Source: Myxococcales bacterium
GTDB taxonomy: Bacteria > Myxococcota > Polyangia > Polyangiales > Polyangiaceae
Direction: 5' to 3'
Assembly (NCBI GenBank): GCA_003151595.1
Contig: PLXW01000036.1
Span: forward strand, 40,407-47,778
Length of the DNA stretch: 7,372 nt
This document shows positions 1-6,201 of the stretch, piece by piece (position 1 is the first letter of the stretch; every line of letters starts with the position of its first letter). Below the pieces are notes generated by a model that was given only the letters and a program-made list of their open reading frames with translations, did no database searches and was not told where the DNA came from. A program made the position numbers and the translations under genes.

Positions 1-1352
1 ATCAGGTCGGCTTCGTCCACGAACTTACCTGGGACGACATCAAGACCATGCTCGACAACGCCACCACCATCAAGCCGCGCCGCCAGATGAGCGTGCAGTT
101 CTCCGGCGGAGAGCCGACGCTCTCGCCGTTCTTCCTCCAGGCCGTGAAGTACGCGCGCGAGAACGGCTACTTCTGCGTGCAGTGCGCCACCAACGGCGTG
201 CGCTTCGCGCAGGAGCCCGAGTTCGCGCAGCAGGCCAAGGACGCAGGCTTGCGCCTGGCGTACTTGCAGTTCGACGGCGTGACGAACGAAGCGAACTCGC
301 ACCGCAAGGTCGGCAACCTGTTCGACGTGAAGAAGCGCGCCATCGAGAACCTGCACGCGGTGGGGATCGACGTGGTGCTCGTGGTGACGGTCGTGAACGG
401 CGTCAACGACGAGCAGGTCGGCCCCATCATCGACTTCGCGATCGCCAACGCCGACAAGATCACCGTCGTCAGCTTCCAGCCGGTGAGCTTCACCGGCCGC
501 GACGAAGACATCACCGACGAGCTCCGCGAGAAGCAGCGCTACACGCTCTCGCACCTGGCGCACGACGTGAAGAAGCAGACCGGCGTGACCGAGCCGATGC
601 GCGACTGGTTCCCTCTCTCGGCCATGGGCCCCTTCAGCGATCTCACCGACTCGCTGCTCGGCGGCGCGGCCGACTGGGGATCGATGAAGTGCGGCTGCCA
701 CCCGAACTGCGGGATGGGCACCGTCCTCTTCGTGAACAAGCGCACCAAAGAGATGATCCCGCTCTCGGCGTTCCTCGACCTCGAGCAGCTCCTGGTCGAC
801 ATCCAGGACGTGACCGACGCCGGCGCGCAGCCGCGAGCGGTCACGCTGGCCGAGACGGCGCTCGCGCTCCTGAAGAACTTCAAACCCGAAGCGGCGCCGC
901 CCGGGTACGGCTTCGCCGATCTGGTGAAGCAGTTCCTCAGTCAGACGGGCAACCGCGGCAAGCGCGTCGGCGAGTTCGAGAGCGACGCCAAAGAGTTCGA
1001 GTGGCGGCTGCTGTTCGTCGCCGGGATGTGGTTCCAGGACCTCTTCAACTACGACTTCCGTCGCACCGAGATGTGCATCATCCCGTACGGGACGCAGCTC
1101 GGCGAGATCAGCTTCTGCGCGTACAACACCGGCGTCGGGTGGCGGAACGTGATCGAGAAGATGAAGGCCAATGCGTCCGTCGCCGAGTGGTACCGCACCA
1201 AGGGGCGCCACGCGGTGTACGCGAAGAACCAGGATCTGCCGCTCCCCGATTCGCTGGGGACGGTGGTGATGCCCGAGTCGGCGATCGCGCTCGAAGAGAA
1301 GAGCCAGGAGCGCACGAAGAAGCGGAGACTTCCGCTCGCGGATCTGGCGTGA
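1..1352 (+). CDS. Tes/MJ0619-like radical SAM protein, 5' end missing
   Basis: The reading frame is open from base 3, so the gene starts left of the window. Residues are numbered from the Met codon at base 48, which is probably internal. Visible features are the SAM-binding SGGEP motif (19-23), a YLQFDGV strand (72-78), a GVND...FQPVSFTGR stretch, a cysteine cluster C215-G-C217-HPN-C221, and a C-terminal segment with C343 and C357 (MCIIPYG, SFCAYN). This order matches the archaeal MJ0619/tetraether lipid synthase family, whose members carry a radical SAM cluster plus auxiliary iron centres. Those enzymes join lipid tails by C-C bonds, and MJ0619 was earlier described as a pterin methylase. 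The CxxxCxxC loop normally sits shortly before the frame seen here, so it should lie just outside the window. The family is well supported. The substrate in this bacterium is unknown, and a role in membrane-spanning lipids is inference. The stop overlaps the next gene's start. Confidence 0.85.
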   Translation, partial: QVGFVHELTWDDIKTMLDNATTIKPRRQMSVQFSGGEPTLSPFFLQAVKYARENGYFCVQCATNGVRFAQEPEFAQQAKDAGLRLAYLQFDGVTNEANSHRKVGNLFDVKKRAIENLHAVGIDVVLVVTVVNGVNDEQVGPIIDFAIANADKITVVSFQPVSFTGRDEDITDELREKQRYTLSHLAHDVKKQTGVTEPMRDWFPLSAMGPFSDLTDSLLGGAADWGSMKCGCHPNCGMGTVLFVNKRTKEMIPLSAFLDLEQLLVDIQDVTDAGAQPRAVTLAETALALLKNFKPEAAPPGYGFADLVKQFLSQTGNRGKRVGEFESDAKEFEWRLLFVAGMWFQDLFNYDFRRTEMCIIPYGTQLGEISFCAYNTGVGWRNVIEKMKANASVAEWYRTKGRHAVYAKNQDLPLPDSLGTVVMPESAIALEEKSQERTKKRRLPLADLA

Positions 1353-2227
1353 TCGCGCAGCCTTCGTTCGGACTCGGGGCGTTCGGACTCGGGGCGTTCG
1401 GACTCGCGGCGTGCGTGCTCGTGGCGTGCTCGTCGTCGAGCGGCGTGAGCGAAACGCCGAGTGAGGCGGGTGTCGACGCGACGACGATCGCGACCGACGA
1501 CGCCGGTGGCACGAACGACGCGGCGCCGAGCGCGTCCGACGACGCGAGCGAAGCATCTCCCGGGTGCGGCCCGTTCGCCGGCGACCCGGTCTTCACCTGC
1601 TCCAGCGACGGCAACTCGCGCGGCAAGTGCGTGAGCGATGCCTCGCTCGACGAAGAGCCGTGCGCCAACGGTTGTCTTCGTGTGACCGGCGCGAGCGTCG
1701 ATGCCGGAGACGCCGCGGTCGACTCGTTCTGCATGGGCGACGCTGACACGTGGTCGTGCCCCGGCGGCTACGGCACCGTCCCCGCGCAGGACGGCAACTA
1801 CTACGTCAGCGAGTTCGGCTGCTGGATCGACGCCGACGGCGGCGCGCACACCGACCCGGGCGACAACTGCATCCCCTCGTGCTTCGCGCAGGCCAAGGCG
1901 GCGGGGCTCTGCGATCCGAACGGCACGGGCGCCGACTGCGAGCAGAAGCTCGACTGGTACACGGCCGACGGCGCGCGCTTCGGATGCCTGCAACGCCTCC
2001 GCGTGACGAACCCGCTCAACGGGAAATCGCTCATCGCCATCGCGCTCGACTTCGGCCCCGCGTGCTCGGGCGAAGCGAAGGTGTCGCACGCCGTGCTCGA
2101 TTCGAGCGGGCGCATCGACGACTACCTGTTTGGCGGGCCGAAGGGGGGCGTCGACAAGGCGCTGGTGCATGTCGTCGAGGTGGATGACTCGACGCCGCTG
2201 GGGCCGGTCGTGGACGGCGGGATCTAA
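1349..2227 (+). CDS. Cysteine-rich lipoprotein with RlpA/expansin-like barrel domain
   Basis: The GTG at 1349 overlaps the preceding stop (GTGA), and no other in-frame start lies close upstream, so translational coupling is likely. The protein has 292 residues. A hydrophobic N-terminus ends in a lipobox LVAC (Cys27), followed by a Ser run and an Asp/Ala/Gly-rich linker to about residue 72. A cysteine-rich region from C73 to C213 follows. The mature part has 14 cysteines after Cys27, an even number that fits disulfides. The last 80 or so residues (RVTNP..NGKS, then DFGP at D234, then VLDSS at D251) resemble a double-psi beta-barrel as in RlpA and expansins, whose conserved acidic residues sit at similar places. 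That suggests binding or cleavage of cell-wall glycan, but I infer the fold from pattern only. Oddly, the signal peptide has no Lys or Arg before its hydrophobic core and contains three tandem FGLGA-type repeats. It is probably exported and lipid-anchored. Confidence 0.78.
   Translation: MIAQPSFGLGAFGLGAFGLAACVLVACSSSSGVSETPSEAGVDATTIATDDAGGTNDAAPSASDDASEASPGCGPFAGDPVFTCSSDGNSRGKCVSDASLDEEPCANGCLRVTGASVDAGDAAVDSFCMGDADTWSCPGGYGTVPAQDGNYYVSEFGCWIDADGGAHTDPGDNCIPSCFAQAKAAGLCDPNGTGADCEQKLDWYTADGARFGCLQRLRVTNPLNGKSLIAIALDFGPACSGEAKVSHAVLDSSGRIDDYLFGGPKGGVDKALVHVVEVDDSTPLGPVVDGGI
1366..1410 (+). repeat. Three tandem 15-bp repeats in a signal-peptide region
   Basis: The unit GTTCGGACTCGGGGC occurs at 1366-1380 and 1381-1395, and a third copy with one changed base is at 1396-1410. 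It encodes FGLGA, FGLGA and FGLAA in the hydrophobic part of the lipoprotein signal peptide. The copies are in frame (15 bp), so gain or loss of a unit would lengthen or shorten the hydrophobic core without a frameshift. Confidence 0.9.
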
Positions 2228-3267
2228 CGCACGCCACATCTCCCGGTCATCGCCGTCTTCCCCAGCACGATCACGCACGCGCGCAGCACGTCCATCGAGA
2301 CCACGCCGTCGCGCGGGCAGAACGGATCGGCTGCGCCCGGGATGAGATCGATGTCGGCGTGCACCGCGAAGTCGCCGACCGACACCGTCGCCGCTTTCAC
2401 CGTGCGTGACGTCATGCGCCCCGACGCGGCGTAGAGCTGCTCGCGGTTCGCCACGCTCCGCGATGCCAGCGCCTTGCCCGCGGCCGACGTCGCCAGGAGA
2501 TCCGACCGCTGCGCGCCCGTGTCGACCAGCAGATCGACCGCTCGCCCCTCGATGCTGGCCGGCAGCACGAACGCGAGGCCTTGAATGGGGCTCGCGTCGT
2601 CTTCACACACGCGACCGCCGTTCGGCGAGATCGATCCGCCGCGATGCCCGAGCTTGTGGACCGCGTCGTCGTACTGCGCCGCGCGCATCTCGCCCGCCGG
2701 GAAGTCGAGCACGATGGCGCCGCCGTCGCCCGCCGCCAGCTCCTGCGGCGACACGAACGCGCCGATCCCGAGCTCTTCGATCAGCGGCGGCACTTCGGTC
2801 GCCAGCATCGGGCCGTCAGGCACCGCGCCCCACTCGTCGATCGTCATCTGCGGATGGTCCACGCGGTACGTCGCGATCGTGCGCCCCGCGTGATCGGCGC
2901 CGAGGTCGCCCAGCTTCTTCAGCGACATCCCCACTTGCCGGGCGAGCCACCCCGCGACCACGTGCGAGTTCGCGCCGGTGTCGACCAGCATCCACGTCGC
3001 CGTCCCGCCGATCGTCCCGTGCACCAGCGGCAGCGGGAAGCGCTTCCCTTTCAGCTCCCAGTGAAACGCCACGCGCTTCTCGTTCGGATCGCGCTTCGGC
3101 GGTGGCGCGTCGTGCGTCGCGGCCGGCTTCGGAGCGGGCGCGACCTTCTTCGGGACGGGCGACGCCGCGCTGCTACTACGCGTCGCCGCGGCGCCACCGC
3201 ATGACACGGTGAGCGCCGCCACGAGCGCATGAACGATCGCGCGTGACGGCGAGCTCGCGCGAAGCAC
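2224..3267 (-). CDS. Lipoprotein with two retropepsin-like aspartyl protease (DTG) motifs
   Basis: The GTG start at 3267 gives 347 residues and a signal peptide with Arg3 and Arg9, a hydrophobic core, and a possible lipidation site TVS-C23. Thr at the -3 position makes the lipobox imperfect. A Pro/Lys/Ala-rich linker runs to about residue 62. Two protease-like halves follow: LVDTGAN with Asp96, and LVDTGAQ with Asp249. Each DTG is preceded by a strand like those of retropepsins. The C-terminus (DGVVSMDVLRACVIVLG) looks like the hydrophobic strand that closes such a domain. Retropepsins need two DTG triads, usually from two subunits; here one chain supplies both, so it could work as a monomer. 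The substrate is unknown. It lies 26 bp after the aldolase gene on the same strand, so it may share its transcript. Its stop overlaps that of the convergent upstream lipoprotein gene by 4 bp. The start is less sure than the family because I see no strong ribosome binding site. Confidence 0.82.
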   Translation of the reverse strand: MLRASSPSRAIVHALVAALTVSCGGAAATRSSSAASPVPKKVAPAPKPAATHDAPPPKRDPNEKRVAFHWELKGKRFPLPLVHGTIGGTATWMLVDTGANSHVVAGWLARQVGMSLKKLGDLGADHAGRTIATYRVDHPQMTIDEWGAVPDGPMLATEVPPLIEELGIGAFVSPQELAAGDGGAIVLDFPAGEMRAAQYDDAVHKLGHRGGSISPNGGRVCEDDASPIQGLAFVLPASIEGRAVDLLVDTGAQRSDLLATSAAGKALASRSVANREQLYAASGRMTSRTVKAATVSVGDFAVHADIDLIPGAADPFCPRDGVVSMDVLRACVIVLGKTAMTGRCGVR

Positions 3268-3293
3268 GACTCGGTCAGCACCAGGCGCGTGCG

Positions 3294-4220
3294 TCAGGTC
3301 GCGCTCTTGAAGATGTTCTGCACGGCGTGCAGCAGCTTGATGGCGTCGGCGCGCGGACGCTGGAAGGCGTTGCGCCCCATGATGCTTCCGAAGGCTCCGC
3401 CCTTGGCGATCTCCTTCACCTCGTCGAGCACTTCCTGATCGCCCTTCGCCTCGCCGCCCGAGAAGATCACGATGCGCTTGCCGTTGAACGCGCTCTGGAT
3501 GCAGTGCTTCACGCGGTCGCTCATCGTCTTGGTCGGGATGGCGTACTTCTCGAAGACCTTCTTCGCTTCGGCCTGCTCGATGAAGTCCTTCGGCGGCTTG
3601 ATCTTGATGACGTGCGCCCCGAGCTGCGCGCTGATCTGCGCGGCGTACGCGCAGACATCGACCGCGGTCTCGCCGTCCTTCGAGAGCCCCGCGCCGCGCG
3701 GGTAGGCCCACAGCACGGTGGGGAGGCCGACCGACTTGGCCTCGAGGATCAGCTCGCGGATCTCCTCGTACATCGCGTTGCGGTACCCGGAGCCCGGGTA
3801 GATCGTGAAGCCGATGGCCGAACAGCCGAGGCGAAGCGCGTCTTCGACCGAGCCGGTGACGGCGCTGCACGGCTGATCCATCTTCGCGAGCGTGTCGGAG
3901 TTGTTCAGCTTCAAGATCGTCGGCACCTGGCCGCAGAACTTGTCGCTGCTCATCTCGAGCGCGCCCAGCGGAGCGGCGTAGGCGTTGCAGCCGGAGTCGA
4001 TCGCGAGCTGGAAGTGGTAGTCGGGGTCGTACCCGTCGGGGTTGGGCTGGAACGAGCGCGCGGGCCCGTGCTCGAATCCTTGGTCGACCGGGAGGATGAC
4101 GAACTTGCCGGTGCCGGCGAGGTTGCCGGTCATCATCAGCTTGTGAAGGTTCGTCTTCACGCCCGGGTTGTCAGAGCCGTACCAGGAGAGAATCTGCTTC
4201 ACGCGATCGGTGGCGGACAT
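3294..4220 (-). CDS. fbaB: Class I fructose-bisphosphate aldolase, DhnA/FbaB type
   Basis: This cytoplasmic enzyme reversibly splits fructose-1,6-bisphosphate into dihydroxyacetone phosphate and glyceraldehyde-3-phosphate through a lysine Schiff base. The 308-residue protein shows the family hallmarks: PVDQGFEHGP (44-53) on the first barrel strand, YPGSGY (141-146), AYPRG with Tyr173, VIKIKPP with Lys206 and Lys208 (one of these is the likely Schiff-base lysine), and the phosphate-binding FSGGEAKGD (253-261), followed by a late MGRNAFQRP segment. The length is that of full-size DhnA-type aldolases. The ATG at 4220 has a good AAGGAG ribosome binding site. It diverges from the fructose-1,6-bisphosphatase gene, which performs the next gluconeogenic step, and may be co-transcribed with the downstream aspartyl protease gene. 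Specificity for a related aldol substrate cannot be fully excluded, but the bisphosphatase neighbour favours fructose-1,6-bisphosphate. Confidence 0.94.
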   Translation of the reverse strand: MSATDRVKQILSWYGSDNPGVKTNLHKLMMTGNLAGTGKFVILPVDQGFEHGPARSFQPNPDGYDPDYHFQLAIDSGCNAYAAPLGALEMSSDKFCGQVPTILKLNNSDTLAKMDQPCSAVTGSVEDALRLGCSAIGFTIYPGSGYRNAMYEEIRELILEAKSVGLPTVLWAYPRGAGLSKDGETAVDVCAYAAQISAQLGAHVIKIKPPKDFIEQAEAKKVFEKYAIPTKTMSDRVKHCIQSAFNGKRIVIFSGGEAKGDQEVLDEVKEIAKGGAFGSIMGRNAFQRPRADAIKLLHAVQNIFKSAT

Positions 4221-4230
4221 GGTGCGGAGG

Positions 4231-4236
4231 CTCCTT
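4231..4236 (-). promoter_or_regulatory. Ribosome binding site of the aldolase gene
   Basis: Read on the minus strand this is AAGGAG, preceded by a run of A and placed 10 bases before the ATG at 4220. It is the strongest Shine-Dalgarno match I noticed in the window and supports both the chosen start and high expression. Confidence 0.8.
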
Positions 4237-4335
4237 TTTTTCGTCGTCGAGGCGGGCGGACACTAGTCGCCGGACCCCTTTCCGGCAAGCCCGGGGGAGC
4301 GCGAAAAGGCCTGAATTGCGCCTGTGCCGGCGTTT

Positions 4336-4357
4336 CGTCACGTAGGCTTGGGTGACG
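4336..4357. promoter_or_regulatory. Inverted repeat, candidate operator
   Basis: CGTCAC at 4336-4341 and GTGACG at 4352-4357 form 6-bp arms with a 10-bp spacer, giving 16 bp between arm starts. The site lies 45 bp before the bisphosphatase ATG. The size suits a dimeric helix-turn-helix regulator. No family can be named from this, and 6-bp arms can arise by chance. Confidence 0.35.
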
Positions 4358-4387
4358 CCTTCGTGCTTGCTCGGAAACGTCGACTAC

Positions 4388-4391
4388 AGGA
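4388..4391 (+). promoter_or_regulatory. Ribosome binding site of the bisphosphatase gene
   Basis: AGGA ends 10 bases before the ATG at 4402. It helps choose that start over the ATG at 4324, whose extra 26 residues do not look like family sequence. Confidence 0.6.
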
Positions 4392-4401
4392 CAACCCTCC
4401 C

Positions 4402-5433
4402 ATGGCCGAGAGCTTCACGTCGATTCATCCGCCGGCGACGGCGGTCGTCGGTACGACCCTGCGCGAGCACGTCCTTCACGGCATGCACGCCGCGCCCGGC
4501 GCGACCGGCGAGTTCACCTCGCTGCTCAATCACCTCTCGCTGGCGATTCGCATCATTCACTCGCGCGTGCGCTCGGCGGGGCTCGCGGGCCTGCTCGGGT
4601 ACACCGGCGAGACGAACGTGCAGGGCGAGCAGGTGCAGAAGCTCGACGAGTTCTCCAACGAAGTGATGACCAACGTGCTCGAGCGGAGCGGTCATTGCGG
4701 CGTGATGGTGAGCGAGGAAGACGAGAAGTTCCGCATCACCGAGGCGAAGGGGAAGTACGCCATCCTCTTCGACCCGCTCGACGGCTCGTCGAACATCGAC
4801 ACGAACGTCGGCATCGGGACGATCTTCGCGCTGCTTCGCCGCAAGAGCGCGCGCGATCAACCGAGCGTGGAAGACGCGCTTCGCCCCGGTCACGAGATCG
4901 TCGCGGCGGGTTACGCGCTCTACGGACCTTCGACCGTGCTCACGCTCTCCACCGGGCAAGGCGTGCACTCGTTCACGCTCGACCCGAACATCGGCGAGTT
5001 CTTCCTCTCGTACCCGAGCATCCGCGTCCCCATGCGCGGCAGCTGTTACTCGGTGAACGAAGGGAACTTCGGCCGCTGGTCCGACCAGGTGAAGAAGTGG
5101 AACCACTGGGTGAAGACCGAGGACAAGCAGACCGGCCGCCCGTACTCGCACCGCTACGTCGGCTCGCTCGTCGCTGACGCGCACCGCACGCTCCTGAAGG
5201 GGGGCATCTTCGCGTACCCCTCGGACTCGAAGTCGCCCAAGGGGAAGCTTCGCCTCCTCTACGAGGCGAACCCGATGGCGTACCTCTTCGAGCAAGCCGG
5301 CGGCGCCGCGACCGACGGCGTGAACCGCATCCTCGACGTGAAGCCGACCGAGATTCATCAGCGGACGCCGCTCATTCTCGGGAGCGCGGAAGACGTGATG
5401 ACCTACCGGCAGTTCATGACCGGCGAGCGTTAG
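4402..5433 (+). CDS. fbp: Class I fructose-1,6-bisphosphatase
   Basis: This enzyme hydrolyses fructose-1,6-bisphosphate to fructose-6-phosphate and phosphate in the cytoplasm, a committed step of gluconeogenesis that needs divalent metal. The protein has 343 residues, the normal length. Visible motifs are SEEDE (104-108) and DPLDGSSNID (124-133) for metal and substrate binding, YSVNEGN (216-222), HRYVGSLVADAHR around Tyr252, and LLYEANPMA with the metal-ligand Glu288. The start at 4402 is supported by the ribosome binding site and by where family similarity begins. The neighbour across the divergent promoter region makes its substrate. The stop overlaps that of the convergent XRE regulator gene by 4 bp. 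I see no sign of truncation or missing catalytic residues. Confidence 0.95.
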   Translation: MAESFTSIHPPATAVVGTTLREHVLHGMHAAPGATGEFTSLLNHLSLAIRIIHSRVRSAGLAGLLGYTGETNVQGEQVQKLDEFSNEVMTNVLERSGHCGVMVSEEDEKFRITEAKGKYAILFDPLDGSSNIDTNVGIGTIFALLRRKSARDQPSVEDALRPGHEIVAAGYALYGPSTVLTLSTGQGVHSFTLDPNIGEFFLSYPSIRVPMRGSCYSVNEGNFGRWSDQVKKWNHWVKTEDKQTGRPYSHRYVGSLVADAHRTLLKGGIFAYPSDSKSPKGKLRLLYEANPMAYLFEQAGGAATDGVNRILDVKPTEIHQRTPLILGSAEDVMTYRQFMTGER

Positions 5434-5888
5434 GACGCGGGAGCGGCGAGGGCCTTCTCGAGCTCTTCGACGGGCACCTTCAGTGCGCGCGCCTGAACCA
5501 GCGCGGCAAGGAGTCCTGCGCGCGCCGCGCTCGGGTACGTGCGGGTCGCCTCGGCCGCGGCGCACACGATGGCGTCGATGAGGACCGAGCGCGGCACGAC
5601 CGGTCCGGCAGGTTGCGGCAGCGGCGCGGGGACCACGAGACCGAGGGTCACCAGCGTCTCGCTGCACGCGTCCGCGAGCTCGCGCGCGAGCGCCTCGTCG
5701 ACCGGGAAGACGAGCCGGGCCAGCATGCGCACTTGCGCGATCGACGGACGGGCGAGCCCGGCATCCCAGCGTTGCGCCGTGCGGAGCGAAGCACCGAGCG
5801 CCTCGCCGAAGCTTCGCTGCGTCATGCCAAGTCTGCCGCGCCCACGAACAAGGAGATCCCCTAGGGGGCGATTGAGAAAGACGGCCAT
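5430..5888 (-). CDS. Small XRE-type helix-turn-helix regulator
   Basis: The protein has 152 residues. Residues 9-62 read as an XRE/Cro-type DNA-binding domain: MTQRSFGEALG (22-32) is the first helix of the motif, and ASLRTAQRWDAGLARPS (33-49) holds the turn, the recognition helix and the typical WD/E.G..RPS ending. LARLVFP (56-62) closes the domain. A Pro/Ala-rich linker follows, then a helical C-terminal part (about 100-150) ending in VEELEKAL, probably for dimerisation or ligand sensing. I associate this domain order with small regulators in Polyangia, but no target is known to me. The gene converges on the bisphosphatase gene and could respond to the same metabolism, but its upstream region is the phased motif array starting at 5901, only 12 bases before its ATG. 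Autoregulation through that array is plausible inference. Confidence 0.85.
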   Translation of the reverse strand: MAVFLNRPLGDLLVRGRGRLGMTQRSFGEALGASLRTAQRWDAGLARPSIAQVRMLARLVFPVDEALARELADACSETLVTLGLVVPAPLPQPAGPVVPRSVLIDAIVCAAAEATRTYPSAARAGLLAALVQARALKVPVEELEKALAAPAS

Positions 5889-5900
5889 CAGTGCTCTATG

Positions 5901-6078
5901 TTGGCGGTTTCGTCATTGAGCCAGAGCGTCGGGTCATTGCTCTTGGCGGTTGGAGAAAGGAGCGGAGGCTACCGAGAAATCTAGCTGGCGGTCGGAGCCG
6001 TGAGTGACGCCAATCATTGCGCGAAATTGGCGGCTACGTCGAGGGCGGGAAGCGAAATGGGCGCGTATCTGGCGGTTT
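5901..6078 (+). repeat. Phased array: five TTGGCGG-type motifs every 42 bp
   Basis: The ten-base words are TTGGCGGTTT (5901), TTGGCGGTTG (5943), CTGGCGGTCG (5985), TTGGCGGCTA (6027) and CTGGCGGTTT (6069). The core YTGGCGG is perfect in all five and the start-to-start distance is exactly 42 bp each time. The roughly 32 bp between copies are not alike, so this is not a simple tandem repeat. Forty-two bp equals four helical turns at 10.5 bp per turn, which would place every site on the same face. The motif is too short for a CRISPR repeat. Likely roles are a regulator operator array or a multimeric nucleoprotein assembly; the adjacent XRE protein is the obvious candidate binder. The pattern is certain, the function is inference. 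Confidence 0.9.
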
Positions 6079-6185
6079 ACGACTCGACGCAGCCGCCAAT
6101 CTGGCAACGCAATCGCCCGCATACGACGGTCCAACCGACAGGTTGCCCGGTCCGGCCATCCCTCCCGCGAGGTGAGCCGCCAATC
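6007..6185 (-). repeat. Inverse copies of the TTGGCGG motif
   Basis: AGCCGCCAATC occurs at 6091-6101 and again at 6175-6185, exactly 84 bp (two 42-bp steps) apart. A shorter relative, ACGCCAATC, is at 6007-6015. On the minus strand these read GATTGGCGGCT, and the 10-base ATTGGCGGCT also occurs on the plus strand at 6026-6035. The inverse set overlaps the right half of the forward array and extends to within 17 bp of the queE stop codon. Confidence 0.75.
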
Positions 6186-6201
6186 CCGCTGCTCGAGGCC
6201 T

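Larger units (their letters stand above)
4221..4401. promoter_or_regulatory. Divergent aldolase/bisphosphatase promoter region
   Basis: These 181 bp separate the aldolase start (reading left) from the bisphosphatase start (reading right), so promoters for both must lie here or within the gene ends. I cannot assign clear -35/-10 boxes. The region holds the two ribosome binding sites and an inverted repeat at 4336-4357 that could be an operator. The T-run at 4235-4241 is the complement of the A-rich bases next to the aldolase ribosome binding site and is not a terminator. Confidence 0.6.
5889..6201. other. Gene-free interval with repeated motifs
   Basis: This 313-bp gap lies between the start of the XRE gene and the 3' end of queE. 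It looks less GC-rich than the flanking genes and I find no convincing gene. It holds five phased forward copies and three inverse copies of a TTGGCGG-type motif, plus repeated TCATTG words at 5913, 5934 and 6014. Both the promoter of the XRE gene and any terminator of queE should be here, but neither is recognisable; no GC hairpin followed by a T-run is seen after queE. Confidence 0.8.

Noticed and set aside
182..1348. Upstream extension of the cysteine-rich lipoprotein frame through the radical SAM gene
   Set aside because: It is Arg-rich out-of-frame reading of a real gene; the signal peptide sets the true start at 1349.
3268..3870. N-terminal extension of the aspartyl protease frame into the aldolase gene
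   Set aside because: It is out-of-frame reading of the aldolase; the signal peptide begins at the GTG at 3267.
4231..4241. T-run read as an intrinsic terminator
   Set aside because: No hairpin precedes it on the plus strand; it is the complement of the aldolase ribosome binding site region.
3243..4355. Long plus-strand open frame opposite the aldolase gene
   Set aside because: It is the antisense shadow of a clear enzyme gene in GC-rich DNA, full of Arg/Ala/Leu and lacking motifs.
4384..5667. Long minus-strand open frame opposite the bisphosphatase gene
   Set aside because: It is an antisense shadow with the low-complexity Arg/His/Val composition typical of GC-rich reverse frames.
5901..6110. 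CRISPR-like pattern of short repeats with unique spacers
   Set aside because: The repeated core is only 7-10 bp and no cas gene is present; CRISPR repeats are over 20 bp.
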